NCBI GenBank assembly: GCA_028291445.1
Contig: JAQGIA010000411.1
Location: 1 to 8,693, forward strand
Source of the DNA: Belnapia sp.
Lineage (GTDB): Bacteria > Pseudomonadota > Alphaproteobacteria > Acetobacterales > Acetobacteraceae
Length of the DNA stretch: 8,693 nucleotides
Reading direction: 5' to 3'
Of the stretch, positions 1 through 6,080 are shown piece by piece. Each line of letters starts with the position of its first letter. Position 1 is the stretch's first letter. The translations under genes and the position numbers were made by a program. The notes under the pieces were generated by a model that saw nothing but the letters and a program-made list of their open reading frames with translations, was not told where the DNA came from and made no database searches.

Positions 1-1
1 G

Positions 2-907
2 GCAACGGCCGCCGCCACCGCCCTCCGGACGGCCTGCGATGCCGCCGGCTTCGCCGATCCGGAAGCCCTGCGCGCCGCCGGCCTCACCGGCGAGGCGCAG
101 GATCGGCTGCATCTCGCCGTCGCGCGCTTCGACCAGGATATCGAGGCCGCCCGCGGCATCGCCCGCCAGACGGCGGCGGCGGCCGAGGGGCTTCCGCCAC
201 CCGATCTCGCGGCACTGGGCGAGGCGCTCCGCCGCGCCAGCGAGGCCAGCAGCGCGGCCGCCGCGGCGGCGGTTTCCGCCCAGGGCGCGCTGGCGCAGCG
301 GGACGCGCTGCTGCAGGACATCGCGCGGGCGGACCGGGCGCTGGAAGCGGCCCGCGCCGAGCATGGGCTGCGGCAGGATCTGGCGGATCTGGCCGAAGGG
401 CGCGGCACCGCCTCGGGGCTGAATTTCGAGGGCTACGTGCTGTCCGGCCTGCTGGACGAGGCGCTGGCGGCGGCCAACCGGCGGCTGGAGGGGATGCTCG
501 GCGGCCGCTACGCCATCCGCCGGCGGGAGGAGCGGGAGCGGCGCAGCGCCGCGGCCGGGTTGGATATCGAGGTGCTGGACCGCTGGAACGACCGGCCCCG
601 GCCAGCCGCGACGCTGTCCGGCGGCGAGGGCTTCTGCGCCTCGCTCGCCCTGGCGCTGGGGCTGGCCGAGACGGTCGCCGCCCATGCCGGGGCGCGGCAG
701 CTCGACACGCTGTTCATCGACGAGGGCTTCGGGACGCTGGATGCCGAAACGCTGGATACCGCGATCGGCGTGCTGGAGGGGTTGCAGGCCGGCGACCGGC
801 TGATCGGGGTGATCAGCCATGTCGGCGAGCTGCGGGACCGGGTCCGGGCGCGGCTGGAGGTGACGCCCGGGCGGCGCGGCAGCAGCGCGGCGATCCGCCT
901 GGATTGA
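2..907 (+). CDS. sbcC: Exonuclease SbcC, C-terminal part (5' end outside window)
   Basis: ATPase subunit of the SbcCD (Rad50/Mre11-like) nuclease, which opens hairpins and processes double-strand breaks in the cytoplasm. The frame is open from the left edge, and 301 residues are visible of a protein that is usually about 1000. The first ~125 residues are Ala/Arg/Glu/Gln-rich and look like the returning arm of the coiled coil. The C-terminal ABC half-domain follows, with signature LSGGEG (from 614), Walker B LDTLFIDEGFGTLD (from 701, catalytic Asp-Glu plus D-loop) and the H-loop ISHVGELRDRV (His codon at 818-820). The N-terminal Walker A half and the zinc hook lie upstream. An internal ATG-type start at 437 is not the real start, because homologous sequence continues upstream of it in the same frame. 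SbcD, its usual partner, would be expected upstream. The gene is convergent with the solute-binding protein gene, with 39 bp between the two stops. Confidence 0.95.
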   Translation, partial: ATAAATALRTACDAAGFADPEALRAAGLTGEAQDRLHLAVARFDQDIEAARGIARQTAAAAEGLPPPDLAALGEALRRASEASSAAAAAAVSAQGALAQRDALLQDIARADRALEAARAEHGLRQDLADLAEGRGTASGLNFEGYVLSGLLDEALAAANRRLEGMLGGRYAIRRREERERRSAAAGLDIEVLDRWNDRPRPAATLSGGEGFCASLALALGLAETVAAHAGARQLDTLFIDEGFGTLDAETLDTAIGVLEGLQAGDRLIGVISHVGELRDRVRARLEVTPGRRGSSAAIRLD

Positions 908-930
908 CGGCCCCGAACCGCCGGGGACGC

Positions 931-961
931 GTCAGCCTTTCTTGAGTCAGCCTTTCTTGAG
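931..961. repeat. 15-bp exact tandem duplication across the stop codon of the solute-binding protein gene
   Basis: The unit GTCAGCCTTTCTTGA occurs at 931-945 and again, identical, at 946-960, followed by the first G of a third unit at 961. On the minus strand this reads CTC AAG AAA GGC TGA twice in frame, so the last four residues (LKKG) and the stop are duplicated. The gene stops at 947-949 and a second in-frame TGA lies at 932-934. The length of 15 keeps the frame, so readthrough would add only LKKG. The sequence shows this directly; any function is unknown. Confidence 0.95.
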
Positions 962-2533
962 ATTGTAGAACATCGCCCCGCCGTTCAGCATGCCGGTCAG
1001 GTTGCGGCGGTAGGCGGTCAGGTCCCGCCAGTTGCCGGTCGGGATATAGGGCACGTCCTTCCAGGACTGGAGCTGCATCTCTCGCGCGATGACCTGGCGC
1101 GACGGCAGGTCCGACGCGGCCACCCAGCGGTCGCGCAGCGTCTCGAGCTCGGGGCTGGTGGGCCAGCCGGGCCAGGCTGAAAGTCCGTTGCCGCGCAGCG
1201 CCAGATGCGAAATCGGGTCCCAGAAGTCGAGGCCGGGCAGGATGGTGCAGGTGCAGCTCCAGCCGCCCTGCTCCGGCGGGTTGCGGCTGCCGCGGCGTTG
1301 CAGCCAGACGCCGAAGGCGATCGGCACGACATCCACGGTGAAGCCGGCGCGGCGCAGCTGGTCGGCGGCGACCATCGCCTGCTGGTTCATGCCGAAATTA
1401 TCGATGGCGCTGATGAAGACGATGGTCTCGCCACGATATCCCGCCGCCTGGAGGGCACGCCGTGCCGCGGCGTAGTCGCGCGGTCCGGTCAGCACCTCCA
1501 GCCCGGCGTCGGAGGCCATGGGCGAGATCGGCGCGAAGACCCCGACCCTGTCGTTCCATTGCGCGGCATCCTCGCCGGCGACGCTGGTGACGATCTCGGT
1601 CTGGTTCACCGCCATCAGCGCCACCCGGCGGATCGCCGGATTGTCGAAGGGCGGCTGGAGGTGATTGAGGCGGAACACCCCCATATGGCCGGGCGGGTTG
1701 AAGGTGCCGACGGTCACCTGCCGCGCGCTGCGCAGCCGGGGCGCGAGGTCGAGCAGCACATCCTCGATCCAGTCCAGCTCGCCGTTGATCAGGGCCGCCA
1801 CGGCGGTGGCGTGGTCGGGGATGTAGTTCCACTCGATGCGGTTGATATGGGCGATCTTGGGGCCGGAGGTGAATTGCGTGACGCTGCCCTCGCGCGGCAC
1901 GTAGCCCTCGAATTTCTCCCAGACGACGCGCACGCCGGAGACCCGTTCATCGGGCTTGAAGCGATACGGGCCGCTGCCCATCACCTCCGTCACCTGCTGG
2001 CGCGGATCGGCCGGCACCAGCCGCTCGGGCATGATCACCGGCACGTAGCTGGTGCTCTTGCCCAGCGCATTGGGCAGCAGCGGGAAGGGCCGCTTGAGGC
2101 GGAACACGATCTCCCGGTCCGAGGGCGCCGATATTTCATCCGTCGCGGCCATCAGCAATTGGCCAAGCACGTCCACCGCACCCCAGCGCCGGATACTGGC
2201 CACCGCGTCGCGGGCGCGCACCGGCTGGCCATCGTGGAACCGCAGCCCGTCGCGCAGCGTCAGGCGCCAGAGCCGCCCCTCGTTCTCCACCACATGGCCC
2301 GCCACCATCTGCGGGTGCGGGTTGAGCTGGTCGTCCATGCCGTAGAGCGTGTCGTAGCTCGCCAGGCCGAGGAAGCGGCTGGCATAGGAGGTGGTGAAGA
2401 CTGGATCGAGAATGGTCAGATCGGTCTGCGGCTTGAACCGCAGCACCGAGGCGGCCTGGGCCGATCCCAGCCGCGGCGCGGCGAGCGTGGCGATACCGCC
2501 CCCTGCCGCCGCCAATAATTGACGTCGCTGCAT
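947..2533 (-). CDS. ABC transporter substrate-binding protein, family 5 (peptide/nickel/opine type)
   Basis: A 528-residue periplasmic binding protein of the DppA/OppA-like family 5, which captures oligopeptides or other small organic solutes for an ABC importer. The N-terminus has a Tat-like signal (MQRRQLL, then an Ala/Gly-rich stretch, cleavage probably near GSAQA at residues 23-27). The family pattern follows: an LDP segment near residue 40, YDTLYGMDDQLNPHPQMVAG, then LRDGLRFHDGQPVRARDAV, and a C-terminal part rich in Trp/Tyr. The length is normal for the family. The ATG at 2533 is preceded by a strong AGGAGG (2543-2548 on the opposite strand, spacer 9 nt). The substrate cannot be read from sequence. 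No permease or ATPase gene lies next to it: the upstream neighbour is a monooxygenase 223 bp away and the downstream one is convergent sbcC. It may therefore work with a transporter encoded elsewhere. Its 3' end carries a 15-bp duplication of the stop region. Confidence 0.9.
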   Translation of the reverse strand: MQRRQLLAAAGGGIATLAAPRLGSAQAASVLRFKPQTDLTILDPVFTTSYASRFLGLASYDTLYGMDDQLNPHPQMVAGHVVENEGRLWRLTLRDGLRFHDGQPVRARDAVASIRRWGAVDVLGQLLMAATDEISAPSDREIVFRLKRPFPLLPNALGKSTSYVPVIMPERLVPADPRQQVTEVMGSGPYRFKPDERVSGVRVVWEKFEGYVPREGSVTQFTSGPKIAHINRIEWNYIPDHATAVAALINGELDWIEDVLLDLAPRLRSARQVTVGTFNPPGHMGVFRLNHLQPPFDNPAIRRVALMAVNQTEIVTSVAGEDAAQWNDRVGVFAPISPMASDAGLEVLTGPRDYAAARRALQAAGYRGETIVFISAIDNFGMNQQAMVAADQLRRAGFTVDVVPIAFGVWLQRRGSRNPPEQGGWSCTCTILPGLDFWDPISHLALRGNGLSAWPGWPTSPELETLRDRWVAASDLPSRQVIAREMQLQSWKDVPYIPTGNWRDLTAYRRNLTGMLNGGAMFYNLKKG

Positions 2534-2542
2534 GGCAAAGCC

Positions 2543-2548
2543 CCTCCT
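2543..2548 (-). promoter_or_regulatory. Ribosome binding site of the solute-binding protein gene
   Basis: AGGAGG on the minus strand, 9 nt before the ATG at 2533. It matches the anti-Shine-Dalgarno consensus fully and fixes the start that keeps the complete Tat signal. Confidence 0.8.
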
Positions 2549-2588
2549 GCGGCCTGGCCCGCGATGAAGCGGCCAGGGCGCCTATGTC

Positions 2589-2610
2589 GCGCGGCGTACG
2601 CGCGCCGCGC
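2589..2610. other. GC-rich inverted repeat in the 5' region of the solute-binding protein gene
   Basis: GCGCGGCG (2589-2596) and CGCCGCGC (2603-2610) form an 8-bp perfect stem around a 6-nt loop. The repeat lies about 55 bp upstream of the ATG at 2533. No T-tract follows on either strand, so it is not a classic terminator. It could be structure in the 5' leader or an operator. In so GC-rich a context some such dyads arise by chance. Confidence 0.35.
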
Positions 2611-2702
2611 ATGCGGCGATCGCGTCCTGCCCTGCGGCTGTCGTGGCCTTCCCTTTGAAGCACCCGCGTTTGGCCGAGCATGGCTTTCGCGGTGTTGCAG
2701 TC

Positions 2703-2715
2703 ATGATGCCATCAT
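2703..2715. promoter_or_regulatory. Perfect 13-bp dyad, possible operator
   Basis: ATGATG-C-CATCAT is a perfect odd palindrome (6-bp arms, one central base) within a ~50-bp stretch of roughly 48% G+C (2692-2743), inside an otherwise very GC-rich window. The position, between the monooxygenase stop and the solute-binding protein start, would suit a transcription factor site for the latter. I could not see convincing -35/-10 boxes, so the regulatory call is weak. Confidence 0.3.
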
Positions 2716-2720
2716 TCGTG

Positions 2721-2750
2721 CCGGAACAACGATGTTTCGTTGTCGGCCGG
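2721..2750 (-). terminator. Hairpin just after the monooxygenase stop, possible terminator or mRNA 3' structure
   Basis: ACAACGA (2726-2732) pairs with TCGTTGT (2737-2743) over a TGTT loop, and flanking CCGG/CCGG arms (2721-2724, 2747-2750) can extend the stem across a small internal loop. It begins 6 nt past the monooxygenase stop codon (2757-2759). There is no run of T after it on the minus strand, so it is not a textbook intrinsic terminator; 3'-end stabilisation or Rho-assisted ending is possible. Confidence 0.35.
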
Positions 2751-2756
2751 TACCGT

Positions 2757-4049
2757 TCAGAAGGCGAAGAGATTCTCCCGCAAGGTCGTCCCCGCATAGC
2801 TCGTGCGCGCCAGGCCACGCCTTTGCAGGATCGGCATCAGCTTCGTCGTCACTTCCGCCAGATACTGGAAGTCACCGACGCTGACCCGGAAGTGGAAGCC
2901 ATCCGCGCCGCCTTCGGCTGCCGTCTGCTCGATGATGTCGGCGACCTGCTCCGGCGTGCCGCAGATCGGAAAGGTTTCGTGCATGCCCTCGTGCTTGGCG
3001 ATCTCGCGCAGCGTCATGTCCTTCTTCGCCTGGGTATATTGCAGCAGCTTGCCGACCATGCCCTGCACCGGCAGGTCGGGCGGCAACGACTGGTCCTGGT
3101 CGAAGGTCGAGAAATCGATGCCGATCATCGCCGACAGGTAGCTGAGCCCGGATTCGGCATTGGCCTTCGCGTAATTCTGCGCCCATCGCTCCTCGGCCAT
3201 GGCCGGCGTATCGCCCATCACCGGCTTGATCGAGAAGAAGATCTTGCAGCTCGCCGGGTCCCGCCCGGCCGCTGCCAGCTGGGCGCGGAGCTGGGTGGAA
3301 TAGGCGCGCATGTCCTGCACGCTGTTCTTGTGGGCGATCACCATATCCGCGTTGGCCACCGCGAATTCCTGGCCGCGCTTCGAGGTGCCCGCCATGATGA
3401 TCACCGGGTGCTTCTGCGGCAGCGCCGGCACGGTGAGGGGACCGCGGGACTTGAAGTACTTGCCGGCGAAATGCGGCGGCTTCACCTTCGAGGGGTCGGC
3501 GAAGACGTTCTTCACCCGGTCTTCCAGCACCGCATCCGGCGCCCAGCTTTCCCAGAGCTGGCGCACCAGGTCGAGGTACTCATCGGCGATGTTGTAGCGC
3601 TCGTCGTGTTCGGGCAGCGCGTCCTGGCCGAAATTCTGCGCCGCGCTGGCACTGGCGGAGGTGACGACGTTCCAGGCCGAGCGGCCGGAGGTGAGGTGAT
3701 CGAGCGTGCCCATCATCCGCGCCAGCAGGAAGGGCGGGTAGAGGCTGGTGGAGAGCGTGGCGCCGAGGCCGATGTGGCGGGTGGCACCGCCCATCATCGC
3801 CAGGATCGGCGCGGGATCGAGATGCACCTCGAGCCCATGCTTCACGTAATGGTCGTTGCTGTCGCCATAGGTCGTCGGGACGGCCGGGATATCGGCGAAC
3901 AACACCATGTCCATGAAGGCGCGTTCGCAGAGCCGCGCCATATCCATGTAGAGATCGCCCTTGCGCCAGTCGTAGATCCCGGCCGAGGGGTAATTCCAGT
4001 AATGCGCTCCCGGGGCGCCGAACCAGGCGAAATGCAGCATCTTGACCAT
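2757..4049 (-). CDS. NtaA/DmoA-type FMN-dependent monooxygenase (bacterial luciferase-like, LLM class)
   Basis: A 430-residue cytoplasmic flavoprotein of the LLM (TIM-barrel) superfamily, in the branch with nitrilotriacetate monooxygenase NtaA, dimethyl sulfide monooxygenase DmoA, SnaA and DszA. These use FMNH2 from a separate reductase plus O2 to break C-N or C-S bonds. Seen here: the N-terminal strand with HFAWFGAPGAHYWNYP (from residue 6), MGGATRHIGLGATLSTSLYPP (85-106, given in part), and the branch hallmark SGRSAWNVVTS (121-131); MAGTSKRGQEFAV lies in the phosphate-binding part of the barrel. Length matches the NtaA branch (about 430-450), not the shorter RutA. The ATG at 4049 has AGAGGG 8 nt upstream (4058-4063). 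No flavin reductase gene is in the window, so reduced flavin must come from elsewhere. It lies 108 bp downstream of the asparaginase-like gene on the same strand. The substrate is unknown. Confidence 0.9.
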   Translation of the reverse strand: MVKMLHFAWFGAPGAHYWNYPSAGIYDWRKGDLYMDMARLCERAFMDMVLFADIPAVPTTYGDSNDHYVKHGLEVHLDPAPILAMMGGATRHIGLGATLSTSLYPPFLLARMMGTLDHLTSGRSAWNVVTSASASAAQNFGQDALPEHDERYNIADEYLDLVRQLWESWAPDAVLEDRVKNVFADPSKVKPPHFAGKYFKSRGPLTVPALPQKHPVIIMAGTSKRGQEFAVANADMVIAHKNSVQDMRAYSTQLRAQLAAAGRDPASCKIFFSIKPVMGDTPAMAEERWAQNYAKANAESGLSYLSAMIGIDFSTFDQDQSLPPDLPVQGMVGKLLQYTQAKKDMTLREIAKHEGMHETFPICGTPEQVADIIEQTAAEGGADGFHFRVSVGDFQYLAEVTTKLMPILQRRGLARTSYAGTTLRENLFAF

Positions 4050-4123
4050 CGTTCTGGCCCTCTCAGGGAGTAACCGCCACAGCTCGGACGGCGATCGCGG
4101 AACGGCATGGCGACCCTGCGCCT

Positions 4124-4151
4124 GGGATCGGGCGCAGCCGCGCCCGATCCC
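4124..4151 (-). terminator. Strong GC hairpin after the asparaginase-like gene
   Basis: GGGATCGGGCG (4124-4134) and CGCCCGATCCC (4141-4151) form a perfect 11-bp stem with a 6-nt loop. The hairpin starts 6 nt past the stop codon (4158-4160) of the asparaginase-like gene. No T-tract follows on the minus strand, so termination would be of the T-less type, common in GC-rich genomes. Alternatively it is an intercistronic stem that lowers or protects the transcript before the monooxygenase gene. Confidence 0.6.
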
Positions 4152-4157
4152 GACCCA

Positions 4158-5216
4158 TCAATAGGTGGCGAAGATCCGGTTGATCTCGGCTGGGTCGTCG
4201 CTGACCGTCAGCGCCAGGGCCAGCAGGATGCGGGCCTTCTGCGGGGTCAGGTTGTCGGCCGGGATGAAGCCCACCTCGCCCAGCTTGGTGGTGGGGAAGA
4301 CCCGGCCACTGCCGGCCCGGGTCGATTGCACCACGGTCACGCCGGCCGCCCGGGCCTCGGCCAGCGCCGCCGCATCGCCCGGGGTGACGAAGCCGGGGGC
4401 GAAGCCGGCGACGACGATCCCCTTCGCGCCGGCAGCGGTGAAGGCGCGCACCGCCGTGCCGTCCGAGCCGGCGTAGCTATAGGCGACGTCGACCCGCGGC
4501 AGCGCGGCCAGGCCGCGGATATCGAATTCGGTATCGGGCGCCAGCTTGCGCAACGGCCGGCGGTACCAGGCCAGCTTGTCGCCATCGGCATGGCCCAGCA
4601 CGCCGAAATCGGCGCTTCGGAAGGTCTGCATCCGGCCGGTGGAGGTCTTGGTGACCTCGCGTGCCGCCTGGATCTCGTCGTTCAGCAGCACCAGCGCGCC
4701 GAGGCCGCGCGCCTCCTCGCTGGCGGCGACCCGCACCGCATTGACCAGGTTCAGCCCGGCATCGGTCGAGAGCGCCGAGGCGGGGCGCTGCGAGCCGACC
4801 ACCACCACCGGCACCGGGACCTTCAGGGTCAGCGAGAGAAAGAAGGCAGTTTCTTCCAGCGAAGCGGTGCCATGGCCGATGACGATGCCGGCGACGGCGG
4901 GATCGTCCGCCACCACCTTGTCGCAGAGCAGCACCAGCTGCTGCCATTCCGTCCAGGCGATCTGCGGCGAGGGCACGTTGCGGTAGGGCACCGCGATCAC
5001 CTCGGCGACGAGCTGCACCTCGGGGAATTTATCGAGGATGGCATCGGCCTGCATCATCCGGCCGGCGGCGCCGTAGTTCACCGTGTCGAGCGGGCCCACG
5101 CCGAGCGAGGCGATGGTGCCGCCGGTGCCGATGAAGGCGATCTTCTTCTTGCCAGGAAGACCCGGCCGATTCAGCTCTCCGCGCCCTTCGGCGCTCCGAC
5201 CATCAGACGGGTTCAT
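4158..5216 (-). CDS. Asparaginase/glutaminase-family amidohydrolase with altered HGTD motif
   Basis: A 352-residue protein of the L-asparaginase I/II family, probably cytoplasmic because no signal peptide is seen. Motif 1, IGTGGTIAS, supplies the nucleophile-type Thr34. A Ser83 in VPSPQIAW fits the usual substrate-binding Ser. Lys190 in REVTKT fits the catalytic Lys. Motif 2 is GHGTASLEET (114-123), where the usual form is THGTDTxEET: the Thr of the second triad is kept (Thr117) but the Asp is Ala118 (codon at 4863-4865). L-asparagine may therefore not be the substrate. The ATG at 5216 overlaps the upstream stop as ATGA, with GAGGAG 11 nt before it (5228-5233), which suggests translational coupling. 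The frame stays open far upstream, but that part is antisense to other genes. About 22 residues precede motif 1. Confidence 0.88.
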   Translation of the reverse strand: MNPSDGRSAEGRGELNRPGLPGKKKIAFIGTGGTIASLGVGPLDTVNYGAAGRMMQADAILDKFPEVQLVAEVIAVPYRNVPSPQIAWTEWQQLVLLCDKVVADDPAVAGIVIGHGTASLEETAFFLSLTLKVPVPVVVVGSQRPASALSTDAGLNLVNAVRVAASEEARGLGALVLLNDEIQAAREVTKTSTGRMQTFRSADFGVLGHADGDKLAWYRRPLRKLAPDTEFDIRGLAALPRVDVAYSYAGSDGTAVRAFTAAGAKGIVVAGFAPGFVTPGDAAALAEARAAGVTVVQSTRAGSGRVFPTTKLGEVGFIPADNLTPQKARILLALALTVSDDPAEINRIFATY

Positions 5217-5911
5217 GCCGCGACGCGCTCCTCGGTGGCGAGGCCGGCGATGCATTGATCGACCGTCAGCACATCGCCGAATTGCAGGTAGAAGGCCAGC
5301 AGGGATGCCGTGTGCTCGGCATCCGTCACCGCGGCGCAGCCATCCGGCACCATCACGGCGCGGAAGTTCAGCATCATCGCGTCGCGGGCGCTGCTTTCGC
5401 AGCAGACATTGGTGACGGTGCCGACGATGAGCACGGTATCGAGGCCCCGCGCCCGCAGCCGGGCCGGCAGGTCGGAGCCGCCCTCGATGAAGGCGCTGTA
5501 GCGGTACTTGCGGACCACTTCGTCGCCGATCCGGATATCGAGCAGCGGCCAGAGCGCATTGCCGGGCGTGCCCTCGCTCATGGCGGCGGCGCGGCGGGCA
5601 TTGGCCTCCGGCGTCGCCATGGATTGCATGACGGACCATTCGGTCTCGCAGCGGGCGTCGAAGGTGTTCTGGATCCAGTAGACCGCGCCACCGGCCGCCC
5701 GCAGGGCGCCGGCCAGGCGATTGATCGCGGGAACGACATGTTCCGCCATGGGGCACAGGGCATGCGCCAGATCGGCGCGCATGAAGCCATTCTGCATGTC
5801 GATCACCACCAGCGCGGTGCGCCGGGCATCGAGCCTGGAGAAGGGGTGCGACGTGCCGCAGCGGCCGGCGACGCGGGCGGCGATAGCCTCGGGGATGGCG
5901 AAGGGATGCAT
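5213..5911 (-). CDS. Isochorismatase-family cysteine hydrolase
   Basis: A 232-residue cytoplasmic hydrolase of the isochorismatase-like fold, a family that includes nicotinamidase, N-carbamoylsarcosine amidase, maleamate amidase and RutB and mostly cleaves C-N bonds of amides. The Asp-Lys-Cys triad is complete: Asp38 in VVIDMQNGF, Lys135 in RKYRYSAF and Cys170 in TNVCCESSARDA, with the usual cis-peptide region just before the Cys. Length is normal. The ATG at 5911 has GGAAAGG 6 nt upstream (5918-5924). It is the first gene of the minus-strand block and overlaps the asparaginase-like gene by 4 bp. Two unrelated amidohydrolases translated in tandem suggest sequential or alternative removal of amide nitrogen. 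The exact substrate is not readable from sequence; RutB- or maleamate amidase-like roles are possible. Confidence 0.9.
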   Translation of the reverse strand: MHPFAIPEAIAARVAGRCGTSHPFSRLDARRTALVVIDMQNGFMRADLAHALCPMAEHVVPAINRLAGALRAAGGAVYWIQNTFDARCETEWSVMQSMATPEANARRAAAMSEGTPGNALWPLLDIRIGDEVVRKYRYSAFIEGGSDLPARLRARGLDTVLIVGTVTNVCCESSARDAMMLNFRAVMVPDGCAAVTDAEHTASLLAFYLQFGDVLTVDQCIAGLATEERVAA

Positions 5912-5972
5912 GCGGGGCCTTTCCGCGGTGATGATGGCCTTGCGCTGTGCGTCGGTCCCGGGGGTCGGCTTT

Positions 5973-5990
5973 GCCGCCGGCTCTGGCGGC
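5973..5990. promoter_or_regulatory. Inverted repeat in the divergent promoter region (5912-6080)
   Basis: GCCGCC (5973-5978) and GGCGGC (5985-5990) form a 6-bp dyad near the middle of the 169-bp gap between the divergently transcribed hydrolase and ThDP-enzyme genes. That gap must hold both promoters, but I see no clear -35/-10 pair. The dyad might be an operator, but it is all G/C and may be chance. Confidence 0.2.
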
Positions 5991-6068
5991 CGGCTGGCCC
6001 CAGGCTAGGCCGGTAGCGGAACGGCGGCAACCCGGGTCGTGCCGGCGGCGTTCGGCGCGAGGCAGGGT

Positions 6069-6073
6069 AAGGA
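6069..6073 (+). promoter_or_regulatory. Ribosome binding site choosing the ATG at 6081
   Basis: AAGGA, 7 nt before the ATG at 6081. It decides the start against the in-frame upstream GTG at 6039, which would add 14 residues (beginning MPAAFGARQ) that do not belong to the ThDP-enzyme N-terminus. Confidence 0.75.
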
Positions 6074-6080
6074 TCCGCAC

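Noticed and set aside
39..422. Plus-strand open frame of 127 codons at the left edge
   Set aside because: It lies in another frame over the SbcC coiled-coil region. Its Arg/Pro-rich translation is a shadow, while the SbcC frame reads continuously through this stretch.
911..926. Short inverted repeat CCCCG/CGGGG after the sbcC stop, as a terminator
   Set aside because: Only a 5-bp stem with a 6-nt loop and no direct T-run; too weak in this GC content to call.
1205..2518. Plus-strand open frame of 437 codons opposite the solute-binding protein
   Set aside because: It is the mirror of a strongly supported gene, with Arg/His/Gly-rich shadow composition and no known motif.
2716..2739. TTGTTC-like -35 with poor -10 on the minus strand as a promoter
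   Set aside because: The match to either box is weak and the spacing choices are arbitrary; it cannot be supported from sequence alone.
2643..4073. Plus-strand open frame of 476 codons opposite the monooxygenase
   Set aside because: Antisense shadow of a well-supported gene; the composition and lack of domains argue against coding.
4107..6016. Two long plus-strand open frames (4107-5258 and 5255-6016) opposite the two amidohydrolases
   Set aside because: Both mirror the real minus-strand genes and show the same low-complexity shadow pattern. The 4-bp overlap between them only reflects the overlap of the real genes.
6039..6080. Upstream GTG start for the ThDP-enzyme gene
   Set aside because: The extra 14 residues do not fit the family N-terminus and the ATG at 6081 has a well-spaced AAGGA.
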